From Wyeomyia smithii (lineage: Eukaryota; Arthropoda; Insecta; Diptera; Culicidae), in contig NC_073696.1 of the NCBI RefSeq assembly GCF_029784165.1, forward strand, positions 26,046,358 through 26,110,357: 64,000 nucleotides of DNA, given 5' to 3'. This document shows positions 21,251 to 31,855 of the stretch, one piece after another. The first letter of the stretch is position 1. The number at the start of each line of letters is the position of its first letter. The position numbers and the translations under genes are program-made. The notes under the pieces were generated by a model. That model saw only the letters and a program-made list of their open reading frames with translations, was not told the DNA's origin and did not search any database.

Positions 21251-22635
21251 GAATACATATGAATGATTATCCACTGAGAGGGAAGGTGGTCTAAAATCAT
21301 CAAAAACTAGTCCACGTGGAATATGACTCATGCAATTGGCCAAATTTGCATGTTACTTCACGTCTTGGTTTTTTTTAAACAGAAATCTCGCCAAACATGT
21401 GAAAAGGGCCCATGTGCCATATGTAAACAAGCCACAATAGGGTGTTTTAGGGGTATGTATATTATTTTTTCTTTTGATAAGAAATGAAAAAAAAATCATA
21501 TTCCACTGACCTTTTTTTATTTTAAACAGCCGAACTGTTGAAAAAAATCGATTTCGAATTTTAACAACTGTAAGTGATTTTAAGACAAACCCTACCGTCA
21601 AGAAATCATGACACAGGGGTGCCAGGTCATTTTTTAAATAACTTCACACCATAAAAAATGGCTCCACACATAAGAAATCTGTATACACGGTCCCCCATTA
21701 AAGTTATCAAAAATCCCACCGAAAACCTTAAATCGAGTGCGGGTAATCAACCGACTATTAGGCTTCCACTACTTCACACGAGCTCTAATGTCTTCGAAAT
21801 TGAGATATGTCTTCACATTTGGCATCCCTGTCTTAACACGCGAACCAGGGTTATATTTCCACAGGCCAGCAGTATTAATGCCACTTTGTGCTCGGTCAGG
21901 GTTATATTTTCGAGCAGCAGAAGTGTCACTTTGTGCACTACTTGCCGGTTAGTGAAAATTTTAAAAAATCTAATTTTTCAATTTAAAAATCAAAGAAAAA
22001 TCGTAGAGATTTAAGAAAAAATGCGTATTGCCTACTAAAAGGTCGGTCATCGATTAGTATAAGAAAAAGCAGGTATTTTTTTCAAATTAAAACCCCCTAT
22101 TTCACGTTTTTTGACGAATACAAGCTTAATCTGCTAATACAAGCTAATCCCATACAAATAAGATTTGTTGATTGAAAACAACTTCTTTTATCAACAAATC
22201 TTATTTGTAGGGATAGATTACGCTTGTATTAATCACAAAATGAGAAAATATGTAATACGCTGTGGAGATTATTGGGACTCAACATTGTCTCCGAGGAAAA
22301 ACTTGCAAAATAACAATGAAATGCATTGTTATAATATTTGTTCATCTTAAGAACTAATCTGGGAACAAAATAAAAAACTTTACGTACTGCAATTTGTTGT
22401 TTTGAATCTGCTTGAACCGATTGTTTGTATGCAACAAAATCGTCAAAAATACCCTTCATTTTCAATTAATATTTTAGCATGAAAAACACTCTTTAAATAG
22501 CAGGAAATGCATGAATAGTGGCAATGCATACATATATCCACACAATAAGTAAAGATTACGACAAATCCCAAGCACTACGAGCGCTTTTTTACCACATTTT
22601 CAAAAAAGAGGTGATCAAAATCACCCCAGTTCACG
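21251..22635. other. Right part of the TIR element with smaller repeats
   Basis: No host exon is seen. Around 21838-21950 an imperfect ~55-bp direct repeat occurs (CAGGGTTATATTT ... CACTTTGTGC, twice). A stem-loop lies at 22136-22230. AGTCCACGTGG at 21309 recalls the CCACGTGG core of the poly-C MITE near 51.4 kb. Confidence 0.45.
22136..22230. repeat. Inverted repeat, arms 37-41 bp, loop 17 bases
   Basis: The inner 19 bp (ACAAATAAGATTTGTTGAT at 22154-22172) pair perfectly with 22190-22208, and the outer AATACAAGC pairs with GCTTGTATT. A small interruption separates the two blocks. It is likely a short foldback or MITE remnant. Confidence 0.75.
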
Positions 22636-22779
22636 GTACATTAGATTCATTCCTAGTTTGACTTTTAAGAAAGAAGTGCATATCTATTTTATAATACTGA
22701 TATTTTCTGAAAGCTATAGTAGCCAAAACTTTTGTCAAATTTGATCAATTCAAATGACTGGTGTTTGTCTATAGTCTGA

Positions 22780-23290
22780 TGGCTCATTGCTACGTGGACT
22801 TTCGGGCCAGACTACTTACCAGATTCAAAGCTGAAACTGCGTTGATAATCTATCCAAAACCTGATAGATGATTATCAACGACTCGTCAATACTTGCCGAC
22901 ACTTTTGTTGGCTGCGGATTTTATCGAGACGTAGTTCTACATCAAAACAGCGAAAACACCGCCAGCAGCAATCTCTGAAATCGAATGGTAAACTATCTCG
23001 CACACCTCGTTGAAAATACTTTACATGATAATATATGTAATTTTTGCTTAGTTTAATGACAGCACCATCTTCAGCGTCATCGATCGTTCTGATGCGTACT
23101 TGCAACTCGAAGTTGATGAATAAAAAAAACTGCTTACTATCTACGCATCCTGGTTTGTTCCAATTTAATCGCCTTAATGCTGAGGATAGACAGAACCAGA
23201 TATATTTCTGCGCCTAGTGGATTGAATGATTGCAAAAATACCTCAGATTTTTGGCGATATCGAGTTTGGAAGTGATACGAACAAGCATGA
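22780..23290 (+). pseudogene. Ty3/gypsy gag-pol fossil
   Basis: Near 22790-22905 the reading is DFRARLLTRFKAE and, after a frameshift, DDYQRLVNT, resembling the gypsy gag 'DADIRTRLL...E-QRLVNL' region. From 23055 another frame reads STIFSVIDRSDAYLQLEVDE followed by a stop and LLTIYAS, the Ty3/gypsy RT block around the first catalytic aspartate. The protease and N-terminal RT between them are deleted. Heavily decayed. Confidence 0.55.
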
Positions 23291-23394
23291 AAATTTTCAC
23301 TTTTTTTTCTCGCTTATTTTCCGTCGGTCTAGAGCCGCCACTGTTGTGCCAATCACCGACGCCCAGGAAGACGACTATCCAGGACTATAACTTA

Positions 23395-24560
23395 CGACCC
23401 ATTGATTAACGGACCGGCGCCAAAAGGCCGCCGAAAGGATGGTATTCAGGTCGAACTTCTAAAAGCGGGAAGCGAGCGGCTGTACTATGCGATCCACCAG
23501 ATCATACTGAGGATCTGGATGGATGAACAAATGCCGAACGGCTGGTTGAAATGCCTCATATGCCCAAACCACAAGAAGGGCCATCGACTGGATTGTTGCA
23601 ACTATCGAGGCATTACGGCTTTCAACTCCGCTTACAAAGTGCTTCCCCGTATCCTGTTCTTCAGAATGATACCGTTAACGGATTTTCGACAGCGGCGTTC
23701 CATGACGGATCAAATTTTTACCTGCGACAGATCCACGACACTGATTAAACTTAGTCGTATGACGCTGGAGCGATCGAAATCATACATGCGGATAGCTGGC
23801 GAGATATCAGTCATGTTCGTAAATGTGCAAAGAAACGGTACGATCATCACGAAATCTCACATGCTCCTTGGTTTTGCGGACGACATTAATTAAATCGATT
23901 TCGTGAAGTAGGCTTTCAGTCGTTTTAAGAGAGAAGCGGCGAGGTTGGGACTTAACAATACTTCTGCCAAAACAAAGTACATGGTAGCTGGCAGCAAACG
24001 TGGGAATTTCGGTGGTGTTGGTGCTGAGGTGGAGATTGATGGGGAACGATTTGAAGTGGTTAATGAATTCGGTACGCTTGTGACATGTAGCATCGATATG
24101 AGCCGCGAAGTGAAACGACGAGTTGCAGCGGCAAACAGGGCCTTCTACGGACTACGTAACTAGCTGAGGTCTCGTAGTTTGCAAACTCGCACTGAACTAG
24201 CGCTGTATAGGACGCTGATCTTCCCAGTTCCTTTTTATGGACTTGAAGCATGGACGCTGCTTGGAAGATTTGAGCGTGAAGTTCTTGGTTCTTGGTTCTT
24301 CGATCGATACTTGGTGGTAAATTGGAAGATGGAGTGTGACGCAGACGCATGAGTCACGAGTTGTACCAGGTATACAAATAAAAAATAAGAAAGGAAGAGG
24401 AAGAGTCGATTCCGTGGTAGGGCTCGTATTCGGTGGATAAGCGCGGTGGAAGAAGAGCATGATCTGCTGGTGTACGAGGCGACTGGAGAATGGCTGCCCA
24501 AGACAGAAGAAGCTGGACATCTCTAATTCGTTCGGCCTTACACCGGTAAACGGTCCGTCG
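23395..24560 (+). pseudogene. LINE relic related to the 31.9-34.6 kb element (RTE-like)
   Basis: From ELLKAGSERLYYAIHQI (about 23450) onwards, the sequence follows the copy at 33100-34556 through GYRGIT-like fingers/palm, LLGFADDI and the final WTSLIRS. Several deletions relative to that copy are visible, including between the palm start and the FADD block and within the C-terminal QWAGHVARM region, which is absent here. The 3' ends agree (ACCGGT-AACGGTCCGT). Dead. Confidence 0.8.
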
Positions 24561-25307
24561 GCCAACGAAGGAAAGGAAAGGAATGAACCCAAAGGAAATC
24601 GGGTGACCATCTTGCTCGTCGTTTCCCTAGTCGACGAGAACAATCCCCATCACCTGCTGTATAGCATGGAAATGACCCCTTACGTTTGTTGCTCGAAGAG
24701 AAGGCATGTAACTTGCTTTCCGTACAATGTTGAAACATAGTTTTGAGCTGCTTGAGAGGGTGATCCATCTTACTCTAGATGAGCTATCTTGTCCCGCAAA
24801 TTTTTTTAGTGAGAAAATAACCTTTTTCATTAAAGTTCTAATTTTTATTATTTTTCTAGCATTAAATCATTGAAATCATCTGAAAAGTAGACCAAAACTA
24901 ACTTCAGTTTTACCTTGGGTGATGCATCTTGCTCCTCCTTATCGTGTTATTCAAGTGTGTAAACAGTAGCGTAAGGTGGAACAGATTAATCAAGGGTCCA
25001 CTACTTTCATCAGTTTTTGCCAATTCAGTTCTATAATCTAAAGATAAGTGCTGACTGAGTAAAAAAAGTATACTTACTTTGGTATTTCACCTTACACATT
25101 TCGAGAATTTCGTGATTTCGTCTCATGCACAGAATGCTATACATAAGCTGCTTAAAATAAGTTCTTTACCCTATTTTTTTCAAATGGTATCAATCGACAG
25201 TTTTGAAATACACAAAATTCCCGAAGATAAAAGAATAAATCCACTTAAAATGTGCGATAATGAAATTTTATTCTTGTATTTTTATTTTCAGACCGCCCAC
25301 AGCAAAG
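24561..25307. other. Upstream region or 5' intron of the Dpy-30 gene
   Basis: The bases before the Dpy-30 start end in TTTTATTTTCAG, a good acceptor at 25291, 16 bases before the ATG. So an upstream non-coding (or partly coding) exon is expected further left. I could not identify it; it may lie beyond the repeats. Confidence 0.45.
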
Positions 25308-25544
25308 ATGGAAAAGGAAAACAAATCCACCAATGACAACGGACGCAAGCTCTCTGGACGCGATCTGCAGTCACTGCCCACCCGACAGTACCTGGATCAA
25401 ACGGTCAACCCGATTCTACTGCAAGGTTTGAAAGCCCTGGCAAAGGAACGTCCCCAGGATCCGGTGCAGTACCTAGCCAACTTCCTGCTCAAGAACAAAG
25501 CCCGCGTGGACGATGCGACCAATGGTGCCGCGGAAGAAGGTTAG
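25308..25544 (+). CDS. Dpy-30L1: Dpy-30 family protein (COMPASS/MLL complex subunit)
   Basis: The final exon encodes 78 aa from [10 protein letters not shown] to NGAAEEG. Residues 24-64 form the Dpy-30 motif ([20 protein letters not shown] ... [13 protein letters not shown]), two helices that dimerise and bind the Ash2L/ash2 C-terminal helix in SET1/MLL (COMPASS) histone H3 Lys4 methyltransferases. Known homologues of the short form are about 80-130 aa, so this may be full length. An acceptor (TTTTATTTTCAG) just upstream of the ATG means extra N-terminal residues from an upstream exon cannot be excluded. AATAAA at 25699-25704 is a likely end signal. It converges on the zinc-finger gene ending at 25785. 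The symbol follows the Drosophila name and is by resemblance. Confidence 0.88.
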   Translation: MEKENKSTNDNGRKLSGRDLQSLPTRQYLDQTVNPILLQGLKALAKERPQDPVQYLANFLLKNKARVDDATNGAAEEG

Positions 25545-25698
25545 GAATAGACACCCCACCACCCCTTTAGGTAAGGATCTCACAACACTCATCAATCTCG
25601 GGTTTGAATAAGTATGGACAACATATTCAGCAACGCAACGCATTGATGCTATTTTACTTGAACCATATTCGAAAATAGTTTTTTTGTTTTCTCAAGGG

Positions 25699-25704
25699 AA
25701 TAAA
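25699..25704 (+). promoter_or_regulatory. poly(A) signal AATAAA of the Dpy-30 gene
   Basis: It lies 155 bp after the stop codon and about 80 bp before the stop of the convergent zinc-finger gene, so the two 3' UTRs are likely to be close or overlapping. Confidence 0.6.
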
Positions 25705-25784
25705 TTATAACTTTGAATTTTATCAGTTGATTAGATGAACTTCTCTATTTTATCTTCAAGTCGTATGTACATAAGTTTAGTTTG

Positions 25785-28742
25785 CTATTCGCATTGAATT
25801 TGTTGCACCAGAAATTCAACCCCGTTGTGCATGACACAAACTGGCGCTGCCAGAGTGCCATCCACTGTCGAACTTTTCGCAACAGGCTCTTTCTGCTTTC
25901 GTTTCCGCACCTCTAGCTTATGGAAATGTATCAAATGGTGCCTCAATCCTGCGTGTTGCTTAAACTGTTGATCCTCGCACAGGTCACACTTGTATTTGTA
26001 CACATCCCCGTGGATGTAGGAGTGCGATTTAAGATTACTCTTCTTGGTAAATTCCTGGCCGCACACCTGACAGGTGTGAATTTTCACCGTCGTCCCGATG
26101 AGTGGATTATTTGGATGCTCTTTAGTCTGATGAATGGTCAGTTCAATCTTTTTGTAGAAAATTCTATCACACACCACGCATTTCATTTCCCGCTCGACCG
26201 AATGCGTTGCCAAATGTCGAACCAGTGGAGCCTTCGTGTGGAACTCGCGGTTGCAAATTTCACACTGAAACCGCTTAACACCTGTGTGCAACCGCTTGTG
26301 AACCCGCAAACTGTTGTCGTACTTAAACACTTTCTGGCAGATATCACACGTGAACACCGTTTTCACGTGCAGTGCCTTGTGGCAGCGCAGCGCGCTCGGA
26401 TACCGAAATACCGAAGGGCACTGGTCACACTTAAATGGTTTATCTTCGGCGTGCTGTTTGTTGTGCACCTTCAGGTCCTGACTGTACTTGAACAGTTTGC
26501 CACAGATGGGGCAGATCAGCCGTTCGTGCCGATGCTCCGATCGTTTGTGGTTTTCCAGGTAGCATCGATAGGTGAAGGCTTTCGGACATTCGTCACACTT
26601 GTACCGTTGGTACTGGGCATGATTTCCCCGGTGCACCACCATTGACGATACCGTGGCGTAGGATTTGCCGCAGATTTCACAACTGAAAGGCTGGAACGTT
26701 TACAATGTTACGGTTAGAATCGGATGATTGTGATGATAGATAAACTAACCCCTTTGTTTGGTTTCCTGTCGGGATGTACTTCGGCCTTGTGCTTCTTGAG
26801 TACAGTTCGACCATCGAACCGTTTCCCACAGTAGGGACAGAACAGTTCTTGTCTGACGCGGTTGGATCCACCTTGGGCGCCTGTTTTGGTGATATTGCTT
26901 GAACGTCGCTTTTGACGCTTGTCGGATTTTCTTCTACGTTGCGATAGTGGAATGTTTTCATTGTCATCTTCATTATTCTCCGCTGAATTGAGATCTTGGT
27001 CGTTATTCACGGTGTTACCCTTTTCAGTCTTTAGTCTAATGCTTTTTGATGCAAGTGTCTGAAAATAGAAAGATGTGTACGTGATTATGAGATTGAAATA
27101 GAAAAATTACTTACCGCCAGAGGCACTTCATCATCACTACCGAATTGTTCTTGCTCTTCGTCCAAAATCTCACTTTTAGGCACAGTTTCTGCTTCGCAGC
27201 TCTGCGCTGGACTTCTCTGTTCACTAATATCAACCAGTTCCACCTTAAAGTCATGTTCCGACTTAACGCTACCCGTTTCTAGGCGTGCTTCTTCAAGTTC
27301 TAAACAGTTATCGTCACTGTACGAAGCGGCACCGAAATCGTTTATACCAGCGTAATCGTGATCGAAATCAACTTCGGCCGGTTGGTCCTGCTTTTGGACG
27401 CCAACCGAGGGCAGAATAGCGTTAGATTGAATTTCCAACGTATAACATCTATCAAACGGTTCTTCGATCTTTGTGACTATCGTTGTTGGTATTAACTCCG
27501 AATTCGCTGGGGCGGTTTCACTTTCCACGTCAGGTTGATAAACTGTTAAAGTACTGATTAACCGTTCGCTTTCAGTAACAACATTGTAGGTTGATGGCTC
27601 CGCTAAGGCCTCCACCGAGTTAAGTGGCACAGAAACAAATTTCTTCGGTTTCGGAACGCCTTTCCGATTCCAACCATTTTTGGGCGCAGCCACTTTCAGC
27701 TGCTCTAATCCAAGCTCCTTCCAGTGGTTCCTCCGGTGATGATTGTCCAGGTAGTCTTTTTTGTTGAAACTATGGCAGCACATGTCACACTGGAAACCCC
27801 TTCCGCGAAGCTTCGCATGTGATTGCAGTTCGTCCTCTTTCTCGAACTTCCGCTCGCAAAAAGTGCACTTGTACTGAAAATGGTCCTGAGCATGAATCTT
27901 TCGATGGGTCATCATAGCATAAACGCTGGAGAAAACCTTGCCACAATCGGGACAATTTCTCTTCTGATGATTGCGCAAGTGCAACCGCAAACTCTTCCGG
28001 TGTTTGTACGTAACACCGCAGATTTGGCAAGTATGCGAACGTTCCGTCGTATGAACCTCACGGATGTGTTGCTTCACAATCGACGGAGTAGCGAACACGG
28101 AGGAACACTGTGGACATTTGGTGCCCTGTTTGGTGTGCCGAAAAACGTGACAATCCAGAGCGGTTTGACCCCGATAACGTTTCGGACAGTAGGGACACTT
28201 GTACGGCATTTCACCGGTATGCAATCGTAGATGAACCTTCAGTGTACCCTTGTGCATGAAACGTTTCCCGCAAACGGTACATTCGAACTCCTTGATTCCG
28301 TAGTGAATCTGCTCGTGTTGCTTGAGAGTGGCTCGAAATTTAAAAGTTTTACCACAGATCTCGCAACGTATTTCCGATTTAGTGGTGTTCTTTCGGCGAC
28401 CTGCCTTCTGCTGGAAAAGAAAGTATGTTAGTGTAATTTCCATCGGGGGAGGACACACACACAGTAAACCTTTTTTCCTTCGTTTTGTTTTGCACAAGAG
28501 GAATCTGTTTGCGTTTGGTTGCCATTGTCATCTGCTTGATTTGCATATTCGGGTTCCAGGGGTTCTTCTAGTAGCAGCTCGTTCGGTCTAGGTTTACGTG
28601 GCCGCCCTCTGCTACTCTTTCGATTTATCACTTCCACCGTACATTCGGGCACTTCTAGTTTTTCGTGTGTCGCGTAATCACTTTTGTTATCACCATTTTC
28701 TTCGACGCTATTAAAGGCTGCTGCCGATTTTCGTTTCGACAT
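25785..28742 (-). CDS. C2H2 zinc-finger protein, ~18 fingers, four exons (ZNF-A)
   Basis: I assembled the exons 28470-28742, 27115-28410, 26750-27058 and 25785-26690 (273+1296+309+906 bp), giving 927 aa. All introns are phase 0 with GT-AG borders: GTTTAC...TTTCCAG, GTAAGT...TTTTCAG and GTTAGT...GTTCCAG. Exon 1 is acidic/polar with an AT-hook-like SRGRPRKPRP near residue 45. Exon 2 holds eight fingers (first IRCEICGKTFKFRATLKQH; the seventh degenerate) and then the motif HWKELGLEQL and a long acidic tail. Exon 3 has a basic stretch and one finger (LFCPYCGKRF). Exon 4 holds nine fingers with TGV/TGE-like linkers. It is probably a sequence-specific nuclear DNA-binding protein. It starts 547 bp from SBDS, on the opposite strand. 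The family within the large C2H2 group is not recognised. The exon-2 acceptor could shift by one codon (CAG|CAG). Confidence 0.88.
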
Positions 28743-29288
28743 GGTTTATTTTTATTCCAATAATTGTACATGCAATTTAAATTTTAGAATGTACGCAAAA
28801 CCATCACAACCGCGATAATTCAAAATAAATACGATAAATACAAACAAATTTACACTTTCAAGAATTGTTTAAAATGTCATCACAACATCCACCGCTGCAC
28901 AGTGAGAAAAAATTATGTATCTAATTTTTATAAAAAAATTTGGAAGAAAACAGAAAAATGTGACAAATAGTTGCTACGATGATATAGTTGGGTTAAACTA
29001 TTATTCACTGTTTCATTGTTTAGATGTTCTACTGTCGAAAAAGAATTAAAAAATGACTGAGTTCCTTTTTCCCACCGTGCGCTGGTTGCGTTCTTTGCCA
29101 ATCGGAAACAGCGTTGCCACGGTTTTCACCTTGTTTATCTTTCTTATATTTCTCGCGTACACAAAAAGCTGCCTGCCGCTAATTTTTTTACCCCACACTG
29201 CCGTAAACAGTCCGCTGCGTAGTAATTTCACAATTTGTTTAGTTTAAAGGTTTTCATAAAGTCATCTGTCCACCGGCACAGCAGAAAA
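28743..29288. promoter_or_regulatory. Shared divergent promoter region of ZNF-A and SBDS
   Basis: These 546 bp separate two start codons on opposite strands, so both promoters must lie here. No TATA box is evident. A hydrophobic 64-aa ORF at 29053-29247 overlaps the probable SBDS 5' UTR and I do not call it. Confidence 0.6.
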
Positions 29289-30047
29289 ATGCCGAAAATC
29301 TTCACTCCCACAAACCAAATCCGGCACACGAACGTGGCCGTGGTGCGAATAAAGAAAGCCGGCAAACGGTTCGAAATTGCGTGCTACAAAAATAAGGTAG
29401 TGTCCTGGCGAACCGGAGCCGAGAAGGATTTGGATGAAGTACTACAAACGGTGGCCGTATTTAACAACGTTTCAAAGGGCGAGATGGCAAAGAAGGAGGA
29501 TCTGATGAAAGCTTTCGGAAAAGACGACGTCATAGAAATTTGTAAGGAAATTCTCGCCAAAGGCGAGCTACAAATTTCCGAAAAAGAACGACACGATCAG
29601 CTGGAATCGATGTTCCGGGAAATCGCCACCAATGTCGCGGATCGTTGCGTGAATCCGGAAACAAAGCGCCCTTACCCGGTTTCGATCATCGAGAAGAGCA
29701 TGAAGGATATCCACTATTCGATCAAACCGCACAGAAACGCAAAGCAGCAAGCCCTGGAAGTGATTAAGCTGCTGCAGGCAACAATTCCGCTGGAACGTGC
29801 CAAGATGCGACTGAAGGTGGCCTTGCCACGGAAGGATGCCAAGCGGCTGAAGGATAAAGTGACCAAGCTGGCTACTCCTGTGGAATCGGAGGAATGGGAG
29901 GGCGATCGGTTGGTCATCACGTGTCTAATTAATCCAGGACATTTTCGCGAGATGGATGAGATTGTTCGTACCGAGACAAAAGGCAACGGCGCTCTAGAAG
30001 TGCTTGATTTGAAGGAAGTCAAGGAGGGAGAGGAAGTCCTGGAATAG
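29289..30047 (+). CDS. Sbds: Ribosome maturation protein SBDS
   Basis: The 252-aa protein begins [20 protein letters not shown], the canonical SBDS start. An upstream ATG at 29235 adds 18 residues but lacks this conserved context, so I chose 29289. Domain I (FYSH, about 1-95) contains [15 protein letters not shown] and [13 protein letters not shown]. Domain II (about 100-170) holds [17 protein letters not shown]. Domain III (about 172-250) ends in an acidic tail. SBDS works with the GTPase EFL1 to release eIF6 from late pre-60S ribosomal subunits in the cytoplasm. Family proteins are about 250 aa, so this is complete. No intron is present here. It shares a promoter region with the zinc-finger gene on the other strand. 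Poly(A) signals follow at 30112-30130. Confidence 0.97.
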   Translation: MPKIFTPTNQIRHTNVAVVRIKKAGKRFEIACYKNKVVSWRTGAEKDLDEVLQTVAVFNNVSKGEMAKKEDLMKAFGKDDVIEICKEILAKGELQISEKERHDQLESMFREIATNVADRCVNPETKRPYPVSIIEKSMKDIHYSIKPHRNAKQQALEVIKLLQATIPLERAKMRLKVALPRKDAKRLKDKVTKLATPVESEEWEGDRLVITCLINPGHFREMDEIVRTETKGNGALEVLDLKEVKEGEEVLE

Positions 30048-30111
30048 GCGCGATTCATTTTTTTTATCTATGAGCTGCCATTAAACGGGTGATTGACGTT
30101 ATCGTACTGCA

Positions 30112-30130
30112 AATAAAATTGTTTAATAAA
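30112..30130 (+). promoter_or_regulatory. Two poly(A) signals of SBDS
   Basis: AATAAA occurs at 30112-30117 and 30125-30130, 65-83 bp after the stop codon. Confidence 0.7.
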
Positions 30131-30430
30131 ACATTTATATCTGATCAGAGTTTTAGTTTGATTTTTATAAGGGTATTCTAGACTTTAAAAACTATTTAAT
30201 TAGTTTTCGTTTCATAAATAGTGAAAATTGATGAAAAATGAAAAGGGCAGCACTAGCAATCCAAGAAAAGATCTGAGTGCTTGAAAAACGAGATGTTATC
30301 ACAACTAACTTGCCTCCAATTTCAGGATATTTCTTTTTTATAGTTCTCGAGAATAATTGCCCGATAACTATTAAAAAATGGAAAACGGAAGTGTTTACTT
30401 TTATGGCAACAATCGTCCTAGTGGTCCAAT
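30131..30430. other. Intergenic sequence, nothing recognised
   Basis: AT-rich sequence between the SBDS 3' end and the LINE relic. No ORF of note. Confidence 0.4.
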
Positions 30431-31640
30431 GCCGAACGAATAGTAAATGCTAAGGTTTGTCGGTCTTGGGCAGCCGTTTTCCAGTCTCCTCGAAAGTCAG
30501 AAGCTAGCGCGTCTTATTCGACAGCGCACAACCATCGGGCACGAGGTCTACCTCGGAGTTTACGGCCTCTTCCTGTTTCTCTGCTGAGTATAGTTTTGGT
30601 AGCTCTTACGTCAGGCATCCTGTCTACACCCAGTCCACTTACCGCGGTTTTGTTACCTTTACTATGTCAGCATATTTGTACACTTGATACTCACTTACCT
30701 TACCAATCAGACGAGCGCCGTGGTGGTTCGTGCTGTATCAAGAAGTTGTGGCCATGTTGATCGGTTTTGGGCTGTGTATCGCCAGTTCCCCAGGCGTCTC
30801 ATCACCCGCCAGTCTTCTTCAATTTGGTCGTGCCATCGTGCACGCTGCGCCTGTCTATTTCTGGTGCCGGTAGGGTTGCTGAGGATTTCACAGGGTTGTC
30901 ATCCGAAAGCCTTAAGCCTGTAGTACACTCTTTGTCTAATGGTCAAATATTTGACCTTCTGACATAATGGTCAAATTTATTTGACATCATGGTTGTTGTT
31001 TGCCCGTGTTTGCCCCATGTTAAAATTGGAGAGTGACAAACAATTATCTTTGACCGAATTTTTATCTGTCAAAAAGTGCCAAATATTTGACGCTTGGTCA
31101 AAGAGTGTAATACAGGCTTTACGACTTTCGCTCTTGGTTTATGCGCCGTCGCCATTCTCCGTCGTACTTCTGTACTCTACCATAGATAGTCCAAGCACCT
31201 TCCGTTCGAAAACTCCTAGAGCGTTAAGGTCCTCTGCGAGAATCGTTGTTGTCTTGATTCCGTAGAGGACTACCCCGGTCCTGTCAGAGTTTTGTAAAGC
31301 GTCAACTACGTGCGTCGTCGCATTCGACTCGATCGAAGTGTCTTCCGAAGTGAAAAGTAGGCACGATTTCCAGCTTGGATGCATCTCTGGATCTCTTTGC
31401 TGGTGTTATTGTGTATGATGTCAAAGTCATCCGCGAAGCTCAGAAGCTGAACTGACCTTGTGAAAATCGTGACCCTCGTGTCGATGCCTGCTCTATGGAT
31501 CACACCCTCAAAGGCGATGTTGAACAGCAAACAGGAAAGTCTATCACCTTGTCATAACCCTCTGCGCGATTTAGAGTATCGAGAGTATCCTTGAAACACG
31601 CACGTAGCACATCACTTGCGCCATGAAGGTCACCATCAGT
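30430..31640 (-). pseudogene. Minus-strand LINE relic (RTE-like RT), split by a MITE
   Basis: Reading right to left: 31306-31530 has LFNIAFEGVIHRAG and LLSFADDFDII, the RT catalytic block. 31139-31384 has LYGIKTTT ... LGVFERKVLGLS. After the MITE insertion (30915-31118), bases near 30600-30430 read RMPDVRATKTILSRETGRGR and GDWKTAAQDR. These parallel the plus-strand copy at 33.6-34.5 kb. There are frequent stops and frameshifts. The copy is more diverged than the plus-strand one. Confidence 0.8.
30912..31121. mobile_element. PIF/Harbinger-type MITE (204 bp) with TTA target duplication
   Basis: Element 30915-31118 starts AGCCTGTAGTACACTCTTTG and ends CAAAGAGTGTAATACAGGCT, 20-bp TIRs with one mismatch. 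TTA flanks both ends (30912-30914, 31119-31121), the usual Harbinger target. Subterminal palindromes GGTCAAATATTTGACC (left) and a matching GTCAAATATTTGAC (right) are likely transposase-binding sites. It lies inside the minus-strand LINE relic, so it inserted later. Confidence 0.92.
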
Positions 31641-31644
31641 CGAA

Positions 31645-31855
31645 TCAATTCACCCCGAAATTCGTTGTCGTGCATCCTATAGGAAATTTCACGTAACAAT
31701 AACGTGAAAAATATTTTGAGTGTAGAAAAACTGGTATAGCTTTAGGACCCAATTGTTCTGCATCTTTGGAGTTGACCAATTCAATTTGAAACCTACCCCT
31801 ACCAACTGATTTCATATCTTTATTAATTTTGACACCAATACCGAATACTTTGGAA
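31645..31855 (-). pseudogene. LINE ORF1-like fragment, distal part
   Basis: Minus-strand reading KVFGIGVKINKDMKSVGRGR, then QIELVNSKDAEQL, resembles the RNA-binding region of LINE ORF1 proteins, where a GRGR/GRNR motif precedes an 'AN-L' motif. It appears to be the continuation of the fragment at 34590-34901, separated by the plus-strand LINE. Assignment is by pattern only. Confidence 0.5.

Larger units (their letters stand above)
17403..22638. mobile_element. TIR element (CCGTAAACTGGGGTG ends, TA target site) split by a Jockey insertion
   Basis: The left end CCGTAAACTGGGGTG (17405) and the right end CACCCCAGTTCACGG (22636) are inverted repeats with one mismatch, both continuing into GATCA-TTTTTT. 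TA flanks both ends, as in the Tc1/mariner superfamily. The motif GGGGTGACTTCGATCA recurs internally near 17605. The present 5.2-kb span includes a 3.5-kb LINE and smaller inverted-repeat DNA, so the original element was much shorter. The TA duplication alone is weak, but the TIR match is good. Confidence 0.6.

Noticed and set aside
25920..26645. 241-aa plus-strand ORF
   Set aside because: It is the antisense of the finger-rich last exon of ZNF-A; no domain in its own frame.
29053..29247. 64-aa hydrophobic ORF before SBDS
   Set aside because: It lies in the divergent promoter/5' UTR, has no family resemblance and overlaps a minus-strand ORF; the hydrophobicity comes from T-rich DNA.
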